From: Actinokineospora auranticolor
GTDB lineage: Bacteria; Actinomycetota; Actinomycetes; Mycobacteriales; Pseudonocardiaceae
Reading direction: 5' to 3'
NCBI RefSeq assembly: GCF_002934265.1
Contig: NZ_PTIX01000002.1
Location: 513,993 to 577,992, forward strand
DNA length: 64,000 bases
Shown: positions 53,249 to 62,586 of the stretch, in pieces
Position numbering within the stretch: the first letter of the stretch is position 1
Layout: every line of letters starts with the position of its first letter
The notes under the pieces: generated by a model
What the model was told of the DNA's origin: nothing
The model's database searches: none
Seen by the model: only the letters and a program-made list of their open reading frames with translations
Position numbers and translations under genes: made by a program

Positions 53249-54616
53249 CTACTTCCGCAGTACTTGGAGGTTGTGCATGGCCGACGCCAGGTCGGCCACC
53301 TCCCGGACCTCTATCCCCTCCGGCAGGTCCCCGGAATCCTTGGGCACCAACGCCTTCGTGAACCCGAGCCGCACGGCCTCGCTCAGCCGCGAACGCACAC
53401 CGCTCACCCGCCGGACCTCGCCCGCCAGGCCGACCTCGCCCAGGACCACCAGGTCCGGCGGCAGCGCGACGTCCCGCGCCGCCGTGGCGACCGAGAGCGC
53501 GATGGCCAGGTCCGCGGCCGGTTCGGGGATCTTCATACCGCCGACCGTCGCGGTGAACACGTCCGCGTCGCCGAGGCGGACGCCGCCGCGGCGCTCCAGC
53601 ACGGCCAGCACCATGGCGACCCGGGCCGAGTCGAGGCCCGACACGGCCCGCCTCGGGGTGCCCAGGTGGGACTTGGCGACCAGGGCCTGGAGTTCACCCA
53701 GCAGGGGGCGCTTGCCCTCGACCGCGACCGTCACCGCGGTGCCCGCGACGCCCGTGTCGCGGCGGTTGAGGAACAGGCCCGACGGGTCGGGGACGCCGAC
53801 GATGCCGCTGTCCACCATCTCGAAGCAGCCGATCTCGTCGGCCGGGCCGAAGCGGTTCTTCACCCCCCGCAGGAGGCGCAGGGCCGAGTGGCGGTCGCCC
53901 TCGAAGTGCAGGACGACGTCGACGAGGTGCTCCAGCACGCGCGGGCCCGCGATCGAGCCCTCCTTCGTGACGTGCCCGACGAGCAGCACCGGCAGGCCGC
54001 GCTCCTTGGCCAGCGCGACCAGCGCGGCCGTCACCGCGCGGACCTGGGTGACGCCGCCCGGGGCGCTGTCGACCGCGGGCGACGACATGGTCTGCACCGA
54101 GTCGACCACCAGCAGGCCCGGGTTCACCGCGTCCACGTGCCCCAGCAGCGACGCGACGTCGCTCTCGGCGGCCAGGAACATCGACTGGTGCACGTTGCCC
54201 GTGCGCTCGGCGCGCAACCGCACCTGGCCTGCGGACTCCTCGCCGGTGACGTACAGCGTGGGCCCGTAGTCGCCTTCGCGGGCGGCCCAGCGGTAGGCCA
54301 CCTCCAGCAGCAGCGTCGACTTGCCGACACCGGGCTCACCGGCCAGCAGCACCACCGCGCCGGGCACCAATCCGCCACCGAGCACCCGGTCCAGCTCGGA
54401 GACACCGGTCTGCTTGGCCCGGGCCGCCTCGATGTCGACCTCGGCGATCGGCCGGGCCGGGGAACTCGGCGCCCCCGCCGCGACCTTGACCCGGGGCGCG
54501 CCGATCTCCTCCAGGCTGCCCCAGGCCTGGCACTCCGGGCAGCGGCCGAACCACTTGGCCACCGCGTGCCCGCACTCGGCGCAGCGGTAGCTGAGCTTGG
54601 TCGTCTTCGTCACCAC
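53249..54616 (-). CDS. radA: DNA repair protein RadA (Sms)
   Basis: A branch-migration ATPase in recombinational repair. The 455-residue protein has an N-terminal four-cysteine zinc finger (YRCAECG ... RCPECQAWGS), the RecA-like Walker A LAGEPGVGKSTLLLEV, the RadA-specific GVKNRFG motif and a C-terminal Lon-like domain. Two adjacent GTG codons (54616, 54613) could start it. Full length. Confidence 0.96.
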   Translation of the reverse strand: MVTKTTKLSYRCAECGHAVAKWFGRCPECQAWGSLEEIGAPRVKVAAGAPSSPARPIAEVDIEAARAKQTGVSELDRVLGGGLVPGAVVLLAGEPGVGKSTLLLEVAYRWAAREGDYGPTLYVTGEESAGQVRLRAERTGNVHQSMFLAAESDVASLLGHVDAVNPGLLVVDSVQTMSSPAVDSAPGGVTQVRAVTAALVALAKERGLPVLLVGHVTKEGSIAGPRVLEHLVDVVLHFEGDRHSALRLLRGVKNRFGPADEIGCFEMVDSGIVGVPDPSGLFLNRRDTGVAGTAVTVAVEGKRPLLGELQALVAKSHLGTPRRAVSGLDSARVAMVLAVLERRGGVRLGDADVFTATVGGMKIPEPAADLAIALSVATAARDVALPPDLVVLGEVGLAGEVRRVSGVRSRLSEAVRLGFTKALVPKDSGDLPEGIEVREVADLASAMHNLQVLRK

Positions 54617-54661
54617 GCGGCCACGCTACGGGCCGTCACCGACAGCCCGCGGGGTAGCGGC

Positions 54662-55411
54662 TCAGTGGCCGCCCTCGGCGGCGGCGTGCTCCTCGCGCGG
54701 GCCGTTCGGCGCGGCGATGGGCAGGCCGACGGTGATCTGACCCGCCTTCTCGAACACGAAGGTCACCGGCACGGTCTTGCCCGGGTAGAGCTTGTCGCTC
54801 AGGCCCTTGAGCACGATCTCCAGCTTGCCCAGGTCGACCTTCTTCGACGTGGTCGTGGTCGTCGTGGGGGTGCTGCTGGTCGGCGCGACCGAGGAGGCCG
54901 ACGAGCTGCCGGTCGTGGTGGTCGCGGCGCCGGAGGACGAGCCGGACGGCGTCGTCGTGGCGGCGGCGCTCGACGTGGTGGTGGTGGTGGTCGGCGTCGG
55001 GGTGGTCGGGGCGACGGACTTGCCGCCGCTCTCCTCGCCCGGCTTGCCGACGGCGAGCGCGAAGCCGCCCGGCAGCACGGCGTCGCCGGTGATCTCGACC
55101 TCGGTGGCCACCGGGCTGGTGACCTCGAGGAGCTTGTCCGCGGTGCCGCCGGAGTTGACGATCGCGAGCACGAGCGGCGCGTCGGCGCCCTTCTCGTAGT
55201 GGCCGCCCTTGGGGAAGGCGAGCATCGCGTCGCGCAGCGCGATCTGGCCCGACTGGGCGAGCGCGCCGTTCACAGCGGGCAACTGGGAATCCGTCTGGGT
55301 GATCTGGCCGGAACCGCACGCGGCGGCCCCCAGGACGGCGACCAGCCCGAGGCCCAACGCGGCGGGGGCGCGGCGCAACCGTCCGGTCGAGTTCTGCTGT
55401 GCACGGCTCAC
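54662..55411 (-). CDS. PCuAC-like lipoprotein with Ser/Thr-rich insertion
   Basis: A 249-residue lipoprotein (lipobox AAAC at about residue 32 from this start). The fold resembles PCuAC copper chaperones (LLEVTSPVATEVEI, then LYPGKTVPVTFVFEKAGQITVGLP). A run of about 60 Thr/Ser/Pro residues interrupts it, and the usual His/Met copper ligands are absent. Copper binding is therefore doubtful. GTG 55411 follows AGGAG; the longer frame to 55438 lacks support. It lies just upstream of radA on the same strand. Confidence 0.78.
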   Translation of the reverse strand: MSRAQQNSTGRLRRAPAALGLGLVAVLGAAACGSGQITQTDSQLPAVNGALAQSGQIALRDAMLAFPKGGHYEKGADAPLVLAIVNSGGTADKLLEVTSPVATEVEITGDAVLPGGFALAVGKPGEESGGKSVAPTTPTPTTTTTTSSAAATTTPSGSSSGAATTTTGSSSASSVAPTSSTPTTTTTTSKKVDLGKLEIVLKGLSDKLYPGKTVPVTFVFEKAGQITVGLPIAAPNGPREEHAAAEGGH

Positions 55412-55748
55412 TGGGGCTCCTGCGTCGCTAGCGGACAATCACCTACCGGGCCGAAGCCTAGCCCGCGCAACAGATCGGGCCCGCGCGTGGTCGGACAATC
55501 ACCCGAGGGGTGTCGGATCCGTCACGTCCGGGCGTGAAGGTCCGGTGAAGGTCCACTGTGGAGATCGACTCCGCGCCGCACCCCGCGCGACACCCGCCTG
55601 AGTACGCACGTTTCGCCGTTGTCAACCCCCCTGCATTCCCTTATCTGGCCCTTGACCTGCGCAGACGGTCCACCCGTCCGCGCCCGTGCGACCTTCTGAG
55701 CAGCCCGACCCGTGTTAAGATGGGTGCAGCGAAAGGGGCAGAGGACAC
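55412..55748. other. Intergenic region between the lipoprotein gene and carD
   Basis: 337 bp with two divergent promoters. A 12-bp direct repeat, CGGACAATCACC, occurs at 55432-55443 and 55492-55503 and brackets a TAGGCT-like -10 on the minus strand. Towards carD, TTAAGAT near 55713 looks like a -10 element. Confidence 0.5.
55706..55740 (+). promoter_or_regulatory. Probable carD promoter (-10 region)
   Basis: TTAAGAT at about 55713-55719 is a good -10 match in a GC-rich setting and is followed after a short leader by AAAGGGGCAGAGG before the carD ATG at 55749. A -35 element is not evident, as is common for CarD/RbpA-dependent promoters. Confidence 0.45.
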
Positions 55749-56240
55749 ATGGTTTTCAAGGTCGGAGAGACCGTCGTCTACCCGCACCACGGTGCCGCAC
55801 TCATCGAAGCGATCGAGACCCGCGTGATCAAGGGCGAGGAGAAGAAGTACCTCGTCCTCAAGGTCGCGCAGGGTGACCTCACGGTTCGCGTCCCCGCAGA
55901 CAACGCCGAGATCGTCGGGGTGCGGGACGTCGTGGGTCAAGAGGGTCTCAACCGCGTTTTCGACGTGCTGCGCGCGCCGCACACCGAGGAGCCGACCAAC
56001 TGGTCGCGTCGGTACAAGGCCAACCTGGAGAAGCTCGCCTCCGGCGATGTGAACAAGGTGGCCGAAGTGGTGCGAGACCTCTGGCGGCGGGAGAAGGATC
56101 GCGGCCTGTCCGCCGGCGAGAAGCGGATGCTGGCCAAGGCGCGGCAGATACTGGTCAGCGAATTGGCGCTGGCCGAGGGCACCGACGAGGACAAGGCCGA
56201 GGTGCTGCTCGACGAGGTCCTGGCGACCGCCTCCGTCTGA
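55749..56240 (+). CDS. carD: CarD/CdnL-family RNA polymerase-binding transcription regulator
   Basis: A 163-residue global regulator that stabilises open promoter complexes. The N-terminal RNA polymerase interaction domain starts [19 protein letters not shown]. The helical DNA-binding domain contains [18 protein letters not shown] with the conserved Trp-proximal basic residues, then [22 protein letters not shown]. It sits upstream of ispD-ispF, the standard actinobacterial order. Confidence 0.96.
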   Translation: MVFKVGETVVYPHHGAALIEAIETRVIKGEEKKYLVLKVAQGDLTVRVPADNAEIVGVRDVVGQEGLNRVFDVLRAPHTEEPTNWSRRYKANLEKLASGDVNKVAEVVRDLWRREKDRGLSAGEKRMLAKARQILVSELALAEGTDEDKAEVLLDEVLATASV

Positions 56241-56316
56241 CCAGCGGTTCCACCGGACGGACAAGCCTGGGTGACCTGCCGGGCGCAGCGATGTGACCGG
56301 CTTGCCAGACTGACCC

Positions 56317-57054
56317 ATGCCCGAACTCCAGATGGCACCCGACGCAGCCGGGGGCGAGCCCACCGCGCGGGCGGTGGCGGTCGTACCCGCCGCGGGCCGA
56401 GGCGAACGCCTCGGGTACGGGATGCCCAAAGCACTGGTCCCCGTGCGGGGGACCGCTCTGCTCACCCATGCCGTGCGCGGCCTGCTCAACGCGGGCTGCG
56501 TGCGGCATGTCGTGGTTGCGGCCCCTCCGGCCGACGTCGAGGTGGTCGCGGCGCTGCTGCGTGACGCGGATCTCCCGGCCGATGTCGTGCCCGGCGGCGC
56601 CGACCGCACCGACTCCGTGCGCCGGGCCTTCGAGCACGCCGTGAAGGCGGTCCCCGACGTGCGCGTCGTCCTCGTGCACGACGCCGCGCGCGCGTTCACC
56701 CCGCCCTCGGTCATCCGTGCCGTAGTGGCCGCCGTAGCGTCCGGGGCGCCCGCCGTCATCCCAGTCCTGCCGATGGCCGACACGGTGAAGCAGGTCGATT
56801 TCGACGGCACCGTGCTCGCCACCCCCGACCGGTCCGCCCTGCGCGTCGTGCAGACCCCCCAGGGCTTCGCCACCGACGTCCTGACCAGGGCGTACGCCGA
56901 GGCGGGCGACTCCGCGACGGACGACGCGGGGCTCGTGGAGAAGATCGGCGTGCCGGTCGCCACGGTGCCCGGCCACGCCTGTGCGATGAAGGTCACAACC
57001 CCCTTTGACCTGGCGATTGCCGAGGCCGTGCTGGCCGGACAGGAGAACTCGTGA
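56317..57054 (+). CDS. ispD: 2-C-methyl-D-erythritol 4-phosphate cytidylyltransferase IspD
   Basis: MEP-pathway enzyme that activates methylerythritol phosphate with CTP. Its 245 residues include the nucleotide-binding [41 protein letters not shown] and the C-terminal DDAGLVEK. The stop overlaps the ispF start (GTGA), so translation is coupled. Confidence 0.95.
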   Translation: MPELQMAPDAAGGEPTARAVAVVPAAGRGERLGYGMPKALVPVRGTALLTHAVRGLLNAGCVRHVVVAAPPADVEVVAALLRDADLPADVVPGGADRTDSVRRAFEHAVKAVPDVRVVLVHDAARAFTPPSVIRAVVAAVASGAPAVIPVLPMADTVKQVDFDGTVLATPDRSALRVVQTPQGFATDVLTRAYAEAGDSATDDAGLVEKIGVPVATVPGHACAMKVTTPFDLAIAEAVLAGQENS

Positions 57055-57518
57055 GGGTCGGGATCGGCACCGATGTTCACCCGATCGACGTAGCCCGGGA
57101 GTGTTGGATCGCGGGCCTGCACTGGCCGGGCGAGGCGGGCTGCACGGGTGATTCGGACGGGGACGTGGCCGCGCACGCGCTGTGCGACGCGCTGCTGTCC
57201 GCCGCGGGACTCGGCGACCTGGGCGCCGTCTTCGGCACCGGCGACCCGAAGTGGGCGGGCGCGCACGGCACGGAACTGCTCACCGAGGTGCGGGTGCGGG
57301 TCGAGGCGGCCGGGTACCGGGTGGGCAACGCGGCGGTGCAGGTCGTCGGCACCCGGCCGAAGATCGGCAAGCGGCGGGCGGAGGCGCAGGAGGTGCTGTC
57401 CGCGGCGGTCGGCGGGCCGGTGTCGGTGTCGGGCACGACCACCGACGGGCTCGGGCTGACCGGTCGCGGCGAGGGCATCGCGGCGGTGGCCACGGCGTTG
57501 CTGCTGCCGTCCGAGTGA
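57051..57518 (+). CDS. ispF: 2-C-methyl-D-erythritol 2,4-cyclodiphosphate synthase IspF
   Basis: Next MEP-pathway step after IspE. The 155-residue protein has the zinc ligands in [10 protein letters not shown], the signature [24 protein letters not shown] and GTGDPKW. It overlaps ispD by four bases. IspE is not in the window. Confidence 0.95.
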   Translation: MRVGIGTDVHPIDVARECWIAGLHWPGEAGCTGDSDGDVAAHALCDALLSAAGLGDLGAVFGTGDPKWAGAHGTELLTEVRVRVEAAGYRVGNAAVQVVGTRPKIGKRRAEAQEVLSAAVGGPVSVSGTTTDGLGLTGRGEGIAAVATALLLPSE

Positions 57519-57585
57519 AAGCACACATCCCGCCCACCGGGACCGGCCGGGCCGAACCCGCTGATCACGGCTAGGTTCAGCGGAT

Positions 57586-57981
57586 ATGGCAGCAACTCTC
57601 TCCGACGCGGCGCGCGCCCTCTTCGACGGCCCGAACTTCGCGGTCCTGTCCACGATCAACGCCGACGGCAGCCCGCAGTCGTCGGTCCTGTGGGTCACCC
57701 GCGACGGCGACGACATCCTGTTGTCCACGCTCGTGGGCCGCAAGAAGGAGCGGAACCTGCGCCGGGACCCGCGGGTCAGCCTGACGATCTACGCCGCGGA
57801 CAACCCGTACGCCTACGCGGAGGTCCGCGGCACGGCCGAGCTGACCACCGAGGGCGGCGGCGAACTGATCCACACGCTGGCGCGCAAGTACACCGGCGAG
57901 GACTACAAGGCGGACGCGCCGGGTGCCGAACGCGTTGTGGTGCGGATCACTCCGACCCGTGTGACGGGCCGCGCGATCTGA
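57586..57981 (+). CDS. PPOX-class F420-dependent oxidoreductase-like protein (FDOR-B)
   Basis: A 131-residue split-barrel flavin/deazaflavin-fold protein with FAVLSTINADGSPQSSVLWV and LLSTLVGRKKERNLRRDPRVSL, typical of the FDOR-B group in actinomycetes. Cofactor (F420 or FMN) and substrate are inferred from family only. It lies 67 bp after ispF. Confidence 0.85.
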   Translation: MAATLSDAARALFDGPNFAVLSTINADGSPQSSVLWVTRDGDDILLSTLVGRKKERNLRRDPRVSLTIYAADNPYAYAEVRGTAELTTEGGGELIHTLARKYTGEDYKADAPGAERVVVRITPTRVTGRAI

Positions 57982-57998
57982 CCTCTACCTTGGGAACC

Positions 57999-58691
57999 GT
58001 GGCCATCCACGGCGTCCTCCTGGACTTCTCGGGCACCCTGTTCCGTCTGGAGCCGGGTGCCGAGAGCGTCCGCGGGCTGCGCCACCGCGACGGCGCCGAG
58101 CTGACCGCCGCGCGGTACACGGAGATCCTCGCCACGCTCACCGTGCCGACCGGCGTCCCGGAGCACCTGCCGCCCGACCTGCACGACGCGTGGCACCGCC
58201 GCGACCTCGACGGAGACCTGCACCGCGCGTCCTACGAGTCCGCGCTGACCGCCCCGCACTTCGACCTCGCCGACGGCACCGCCACCGGGCTCTACGACGT
58301 CATGCTGGCGCCCGCGTCCTGGGTGCCGTACCCGGACACCGACGCCGCGCTGCGCCTCCTGCGCGCCAGGGGCATCCCGGTCGCCGTGGTCAGCAACATC
58401 GCGTGGGACCTGCGCGCCACCTTCGCCCACCGCGGCCTCGACGGCTTGGTGGACGAGTACGTGCTCTCCTACGCCGAGGGCGTCGTGAAGCCCGACGCCA
58501 AGATCTTCACCGTGGCCTGCGAGCGCATCGGCCGGGCCCCCGCCGACACCCTGATGGTCGGCGACAGCGCGGCGGCCGACGGCGCGGCCGCGGCGATCGG
58601 CTGTCGGTTCGAGCGGGTGGAGCCGCAGGCGACCGCGAACCGCCCCGACGCGCTGCTCGGCGCGTTGCGCGCCCACGGCATCGCGGACTAG
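57999..58691 (+). CDS. HAD-superfamily hydrolase (variant motif I)
   Basis: A 230-residue HAD hydrolase from GTG 57999 (AIHGVLLDFSGTLF). Motif II is VVSNIAW, motif III VVKPDAKIF and motif IV GDSAAADGAAA. Motif I reads DFSGT, so the second Asp (general acid/base) is Ser. It may therefore be a slow phosphatase or have a different reaction. It starts 17 bp after the FDOR gene; the longer upstream frame belongs to that gene's region. Confidence 0.82.
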   Translation: MAIHGVLLDFSGTLFRLEPGAESVRGLRHRDGAELTAARYTEILATLTVPTGVPEHLPPDLHDAWHRRDLDGDLHRASYESALTAPHFDLADGTATGLYDVMLAPASWVPYPDTDAALRLLRARGIPVAVVSNIAWDLRATFAHRGLDGLVDEYVLSYAEGVVKPDAKIFTVACERIGRAPADTLMVGDSAAADGAAAAIGCRFERVEPQATANRPDALLGALRAHGIAD

Positions 58692-58819
58692 GACGCCAAG
58701 CCCCCGAGCACCGCGCCGCGGCCCGTTCGTGAACTGGCAACGAACCGGGCAAGGGTCACCAGGTCGGTGACCCGTACCATTTCCCCTCGTAACGCTCTGC
58801 TCCCTTCAGGAGAAAAGCC

Positions 58820-60211
58820 GTGTCCCTGCACATCCACGACAGCGCGAGCCGGAGTTCGCGCGCGTTCACGCCGCACACCCCGGGGGTCACCTCGATCTAC
58901 GTCTGCGGCGCCACGGTGCAGGGCATCCCGCACATCGGCCACGTGCGCAGCGGGTTGAACTTCGACGTCATGCGCCGCTGGCTCGAGCACGGCGGCACCG
59001 ACGTGCGGCTGGTGCGCAACGTCACCGACATCGACGACAAGATCCTGACCAAGGCCGCCGAGGCGGGCAGGCCGTGGTGGGAGTGGGCGGCCACCCACGA
59101 GCGGGCCTTCGAGGAGGCCTACAACGCGCTGGGCTGCCTGCCCGCGTCCATCTCGCCGCGGGCCACCGGGCACGTGCCGCAGATGGTCGAGATGATGCAG
59201 CGGCTGATCGACGCGGGCCACGCGTACGCCCAGGGCGGCGACGTGTACTTCGCCGTCGCCTCCTACCCCGCGTACGGGGAGCTGTCCGGGATCAAGCCGG
59301 ACGAGGCGCAGCAGGGCGAGTCGGCCGGTCAGGGCAAGCGCGACCCGCGCGACTTCACGCTGTGGAAGTCCGCCCGCCCGGGTGAGCCGTCGTGGCCGAC
59401 CCCGTGGGGTGCAGGCCGCCCCGGCTGGCACCTGGAGTGCTCGGCGATGGCGCGGGCGTACCTGGGACCCGAGTTCGACGTGCACGGCGGCGGCATCGAC
59501 CTGGTGTTCCCGCACCACGAGAACGAGCAGGCGCAGTCGCGCGCGGCCGGTGACGGGTTCGCCCGGTACTGGATGCACAACGCGTGGGTGACCCTCAGCG
59601 GCGAGAAGATGGCCAAGTCGCTGGGCAACACGGTGTCGATCCCGGAGATGCTGAGCCGGGTGCGCGCCCAGGAGCTGCGCTACTACCTCGCGGGCCCGCA
59701 CTACCGGTCGATGATCGAGTACTCGGAGGCCGCGCTGGCGGAGTCCGTGCGCGCCTACCAGCGGGTGGAGAACTTCCTGCAGAAGGTGGCGCAGCGGACC
59801 GGGTCGGTGGCGCCGAGCGCGCCGACGGCGGAGTTCACCGCGGCCATGGACGACGACCTGTCGACCCCGTCCGCGCTGGCCGCGGTGCACAACTCGGTGC
59901 GCGTCGGAAACACCGCGCTGGACTCCGGCGATGACTCCGGGGCGCGGGAGGCCGCGGCGGCGGTACGCTCGATGACCGGCGTCCTGGGGCTCGACCCGCT
60001 CTCACCTCGGTGGGCGGAGGGCTCCGGCGCCGACACGGGTCTGCACCAGGCGCTGGACGCGCTGGTGGGCGACCTGCTGGACGAGCGCCAGCGGGCCAGG
60101 GCCAACCGCGAGTTCGCCCTGGCGGACGCGATCCGAGACCGCCTGCTGGCCGCGGGCGTCGCCGTCGAGGACACCCCCGGCGGTCCGTTGTGGACCATTA
60201 AGGAAAGCTGA
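58820..60211 (+). CDS. cysS: Cysteinyl-tRNA synthetase
   Basis: Class I synthetase of 463 residues that charges tRNA-Cys. The zinc-binding Cys is in [13 protein letters not shown] reads HIGH in [10 protein letters not shown], further zinc ligands are in GWHLECSAM and FPHHENE, and KMSKS reads KMAKS. The C-terminus is the usual helical domain. The related MshC of mycothiol synthesis is excluded by the length and C-terminal domain. It precedes rlmB by one base. Confidence 0.93.
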   Translation: MSLHIHDSASRSSRAFTPHTPGVTSIYVCGATVQGIPHIGHVRSGLNFDVMRRWLEHGGTDVRLVRNVTDIDDKILTKAAEAGRPWWEWAATHERAFEEAYNALGCLPASISPRATGHVPQMVEMMQRLIDAGHAYAQGGDVYFAVASYPAYGELSGIKPDEAQQGESAGQGKRDPRDFTLWKSARPGEPSWPTPWGAGRPGWHLECSAMARAYLGPEFDVHGGGIDLVFPHHENEQAQSRAAGDGFARYWMHNAWVTLSGEKMAKSLGNTVSIPEMLSRVRAQELRYYLAGPHYRSMIEYSEAALAESVRAYQRVENFLQKVAQRTGSVAPSAPTAEFTAAMDDDLSTPSALAAVHNSVRVGNTALDSGDDSGAREAAAAVRSMTGVLGLDPLSPRWAEGSGADTGLHQALDALVGDLLDERQRARANREFALADAIRDRLLAAGVAVEDTPGGPLWTIKES

Positions 60212-60212
60212 C

Positions 60213-61172
60213 GTGGCAGGCAATTCCCAACGCCGGGGCGCGATGCGCAAGGCGGGCACGAAGAAGGGCGCCGTCGTCGGCTCCGGTGGTCAGCGGCGCA
60301 AGGCGCTGGAGGGCAAGGGGCCGACGCCCAAGGCCGCGGAGCGACCGGGGCACGCCGCGAACCGGCGCGCGAACGCCGACGCCAAGCGCACCCAGGCCAG
60401 GGCGAACCGGGACAAGCCGGGCAACGAGCTGGTCGCGGGCCGCAACCCGGTGACCGAGTGCCTGCGCGCCGAGGTGCCCGCCACGGCGCTGTACGTGGCG
60501 CTGGGCATCGACGCGGACGACCGGGTGGCCGAGTCCGTGCGGCTGGCGGCGGACCGGGGCATCTCGGTGCTGGAGGTCTCCCGCCCGGAGCTGGACAAGC
60601 TGACCGGCGGCGCGATGCACCAGGGCCTGGCGCTCCAGGTCCCGCCCTTCACCTACGCGCACCCGGACGACCTGCTGGAGGCCGCCCGCGGCACCGGCGA
60701 GGCTCCCCTGCTGGTCGCGCTCGACGGCGTCACCGACCCCCGCAACCTGGGCGCGGTGATCCGCTCGGCGGCGGCCTTCGGGGCCAACGGCGTGCTGCTG
60801 CCGCAGCGGCGCAGCGCCGGGATGACGGCGGTGGCCTGGCGCACCAGCGCGGGCACGGCGGCGAAGATCCCGGTGGCCATCGCGACCAACCTGACCCGCC
60901 AACTGCGCGCGTACGCCGAGACCGGTCTGATGATCGTCGGCCTGGACGCGGACGGCTCGATGCACCTGGACGAGCTGGAACTGGCCACGGGCCCCCTGGT
61001 CGTCGTCGTCGGCTCCGAAGGCCGCGGCCTGACCCGCCTCGTGCGCGAGTCCTGCGACGCCACGGTGTCGATCCCGATGGCCGCGGGCGTCGAGTCGCTC
61101 AACGCCTCGGTCGCCGCGGGCGTGGTCCTCGGTGAGGTGGCCCGCCGCCGCCGGATCGCAGGCCGGATCTGA
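60213..61172 (+). CDS. rlmB: 23S rRNA 2'-O-methyltransferase RlmB (SpoU/TrmH family)
   Basis: A 319-residue SPOUT methyltransferase with a basic N-terminal extension (about 1-65, many Lys/Arg), a substrate-binding domain and a catalytic knot: [29 protein letters not shown] and [15 protein letters not shown]. It methylates G2251-equivalent rRNA in Escherichia coli. The cysS-rlmB order is standard in actinomycetes. Confidence 0.93.
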   Translation: MAGNSQRRGAMRKAGTKKGAVVGSGGQRRKALEGKGPTPKAAERPGHAANRRANADAKRTQARANRDKPGNELVAGRNPVTECLRAEVPATALYVALGIDADDRVAESVRLAADRGISVLEVSRPELDKLTGGAMHQGLALQVPPFTYAHPDDLLEAARGTGEAPLLVALDGVTDPRNLGAVIRSAAAFGANGVLLPQRRSAGMTAVAWRTSAGTAAKIPVAIATNLTRQLRAYAETGLMIVGLDADGSMHLDELELATGPLVVVVGSEGRGLTRLVRESCDATVSIPMAAGVESLNASVAAGVVLGEVARRRRIAGRI

Positions 61173-61312
61173 GCGAACCCGCTGTTCGGGCAGTGTCCAC
61201 AGTGCTTTGATGCGGTTGTGGACATGACGGCCGACGGCGTCTCCCGGTGTATCCGCCGGGAAACCCTGAGCGCGAAGACCACTGAGGTCGTTGACGACCA
61301 CCGCCCGCCGCG

Positions 61313-62554
61313 GTGCTAGACACAGGCATGGACTGGCAGGCGGTGGTCGACGACTTCGGCGCGCACTGGCACGTCTACCTGTCCATGCCGCTCATCGCCG
61401 CCGCCATCGGGTACATCACCAAGCGCGCGGCGATCGAGATGATGTACCGGCCGCTCGAGTTCGTCGGGGTGGGGCCGTTCGGGTGGCAGGGGGTCATCCC
61501 GCGCAACGCGCGGCGGATGGCGACGGTGGCGATGGAGTTGATGACCACCAACCTCATCAACCCGCGTGAGGTGTTCGCCCGGTTGGACCCGAAGCGGGTC
61601 ACCGAGCAGTTGCGGGAGCCGATCGAGCGGGCCGTCGACGAGATCACCCGGGACCTGCTGGCCCGCTACCAGCCCGGGCTCTGGGAGGTGCTGCCCGACC
61701 GGCTGCAGCGCCGGATCGTGGCGCGCGTGCACGCCGAGGCGCCGCGGGTGGTGGAGCGGCTGATGCGGGAGGTCGCCGCCAACATCGAGGACATCCTCGA
61801 CGTCAAGGACATGGCGGTGCGCAACCTGGTGCGCGACAAGGCCGTGCTCAACCGGCTGATCCGCGAGACCGCCACCCCGGAGATGCGGTTCATCGCCCGG
61901 TCGGGCATCTGGTTCGGCCTGGTCATCGGGTTCGTCCAGCTCGTCACCTGGGCGCTGACCAAGAACGCCTGGGTGATGCCGGTCTTCGGCGGCCTCACCG
62001 GGTGGCTGACCGACTGGCTGGCGCTGAAGATGATCTTCTTCCCGCGGCAGCCGAAGCGGTTCGGGCCGTTCATCTGGCAGGGCATGTTCCAGCGCAGGCG
62101 GATGGAGGTCGCCCGGGACTACGGCGACCTGATCGCCAAGGAGATCCTGACCGTCGGCAACGTGCTGGAGGCCGTGCTCACCGGCCCGCGCTCGGACCGG
62201 CTGTACGCGATGATCCACCGCGAGGTCCGCCGGTCGGTGGACGCGCAGGCCAGCCTCGCCAAGCCGTTCCTGGTCGCGGCCGTCGGGTCGCGCCGGTACC
62301 AGGAGCTCAAGGCCGAGGCCGCGCGGCAGACCATCGAGCGGATCCCGGACACGCTGCGGCACCTGGAGGGCTACGCCACCGACGCGCTGGACATCCGGTC
62401 GACGATCATCCGCCAGATCCAGGCGCTCACCCCGATCCAGTACGAGGGCCTGCTGCGGCCCGCGTTCCGCCAGGACGAGTGGAAGCTCATCACGGTCGGC
62501 GCGGTGATCGGCTTCCTCGTGGGTGAGCTGCAGGTTCTGCTCCTCCTGCATTAA
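61313..62554 (+). CDS. DUF445 family membrane protein (first copy)
   Basis: A protein of 413 residues from GTG 61313, or 408 from ATG 61328 (MDWQAVVDDF), which better matches the next gene's N-terminus. It has an N-terminal span (VYLSMPLIAAAIGYITKRAAIEMM), a long helical middle, a central membrane pair (SGIWFGLVIGFVQLVTWALT, then MPVFGGLTGWLTDWLALKMIFFP) and a C-terminal span. Function is unknown. It is a tandem paralogue of the gene at 62587. Confidence 0.87.
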   Translation: MLDTGMDWQAVVDDFGAHWHVYLSMPLIAAAIGYITKRAAIEMMYRPLEFVGVGPFGWQGVIPRNARRMATVAMELMTTNLINPREVFARLDPKRVTEQLREPIERAVDEITRDLLARYQPGLWEVLPDRLQRRIVARVHAEAPRVVERLMREVAANIEDILDVKDMAVRNLVRDKAVLNRLIRETATPEMRFIARSGIWFGLVIGFVQLVTWALTKNAWVMPVFGGLTGWLTDWLALKMIFFPRQPKRFGPFIWQGMFQRRRMEVARDYGDLIAKEILTVGNVLEAVLTGPRSDRLYAMIHREVRRSVDAQASLAKPFLVAAVGSRRYQELKAEAARQTIERIPDTLRHLEGYATDALDIRSTIIRQIQALTPIQYEGLLRPAFRQDEWKLITVGAVIGFLVGELQVLLLLH

Positions 62555-62586
62555 GCTACCGACCGGTCAACAAGCGCGGAGGCACG

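Noticed and set aside
53234..55537. 767-residue plus-strand ORF opposite radA and the lipoprotein gene
   Set aside because: Arg/Gly/Asp-rich shadow frame; RadA motifs on the other strand are unambiguous.
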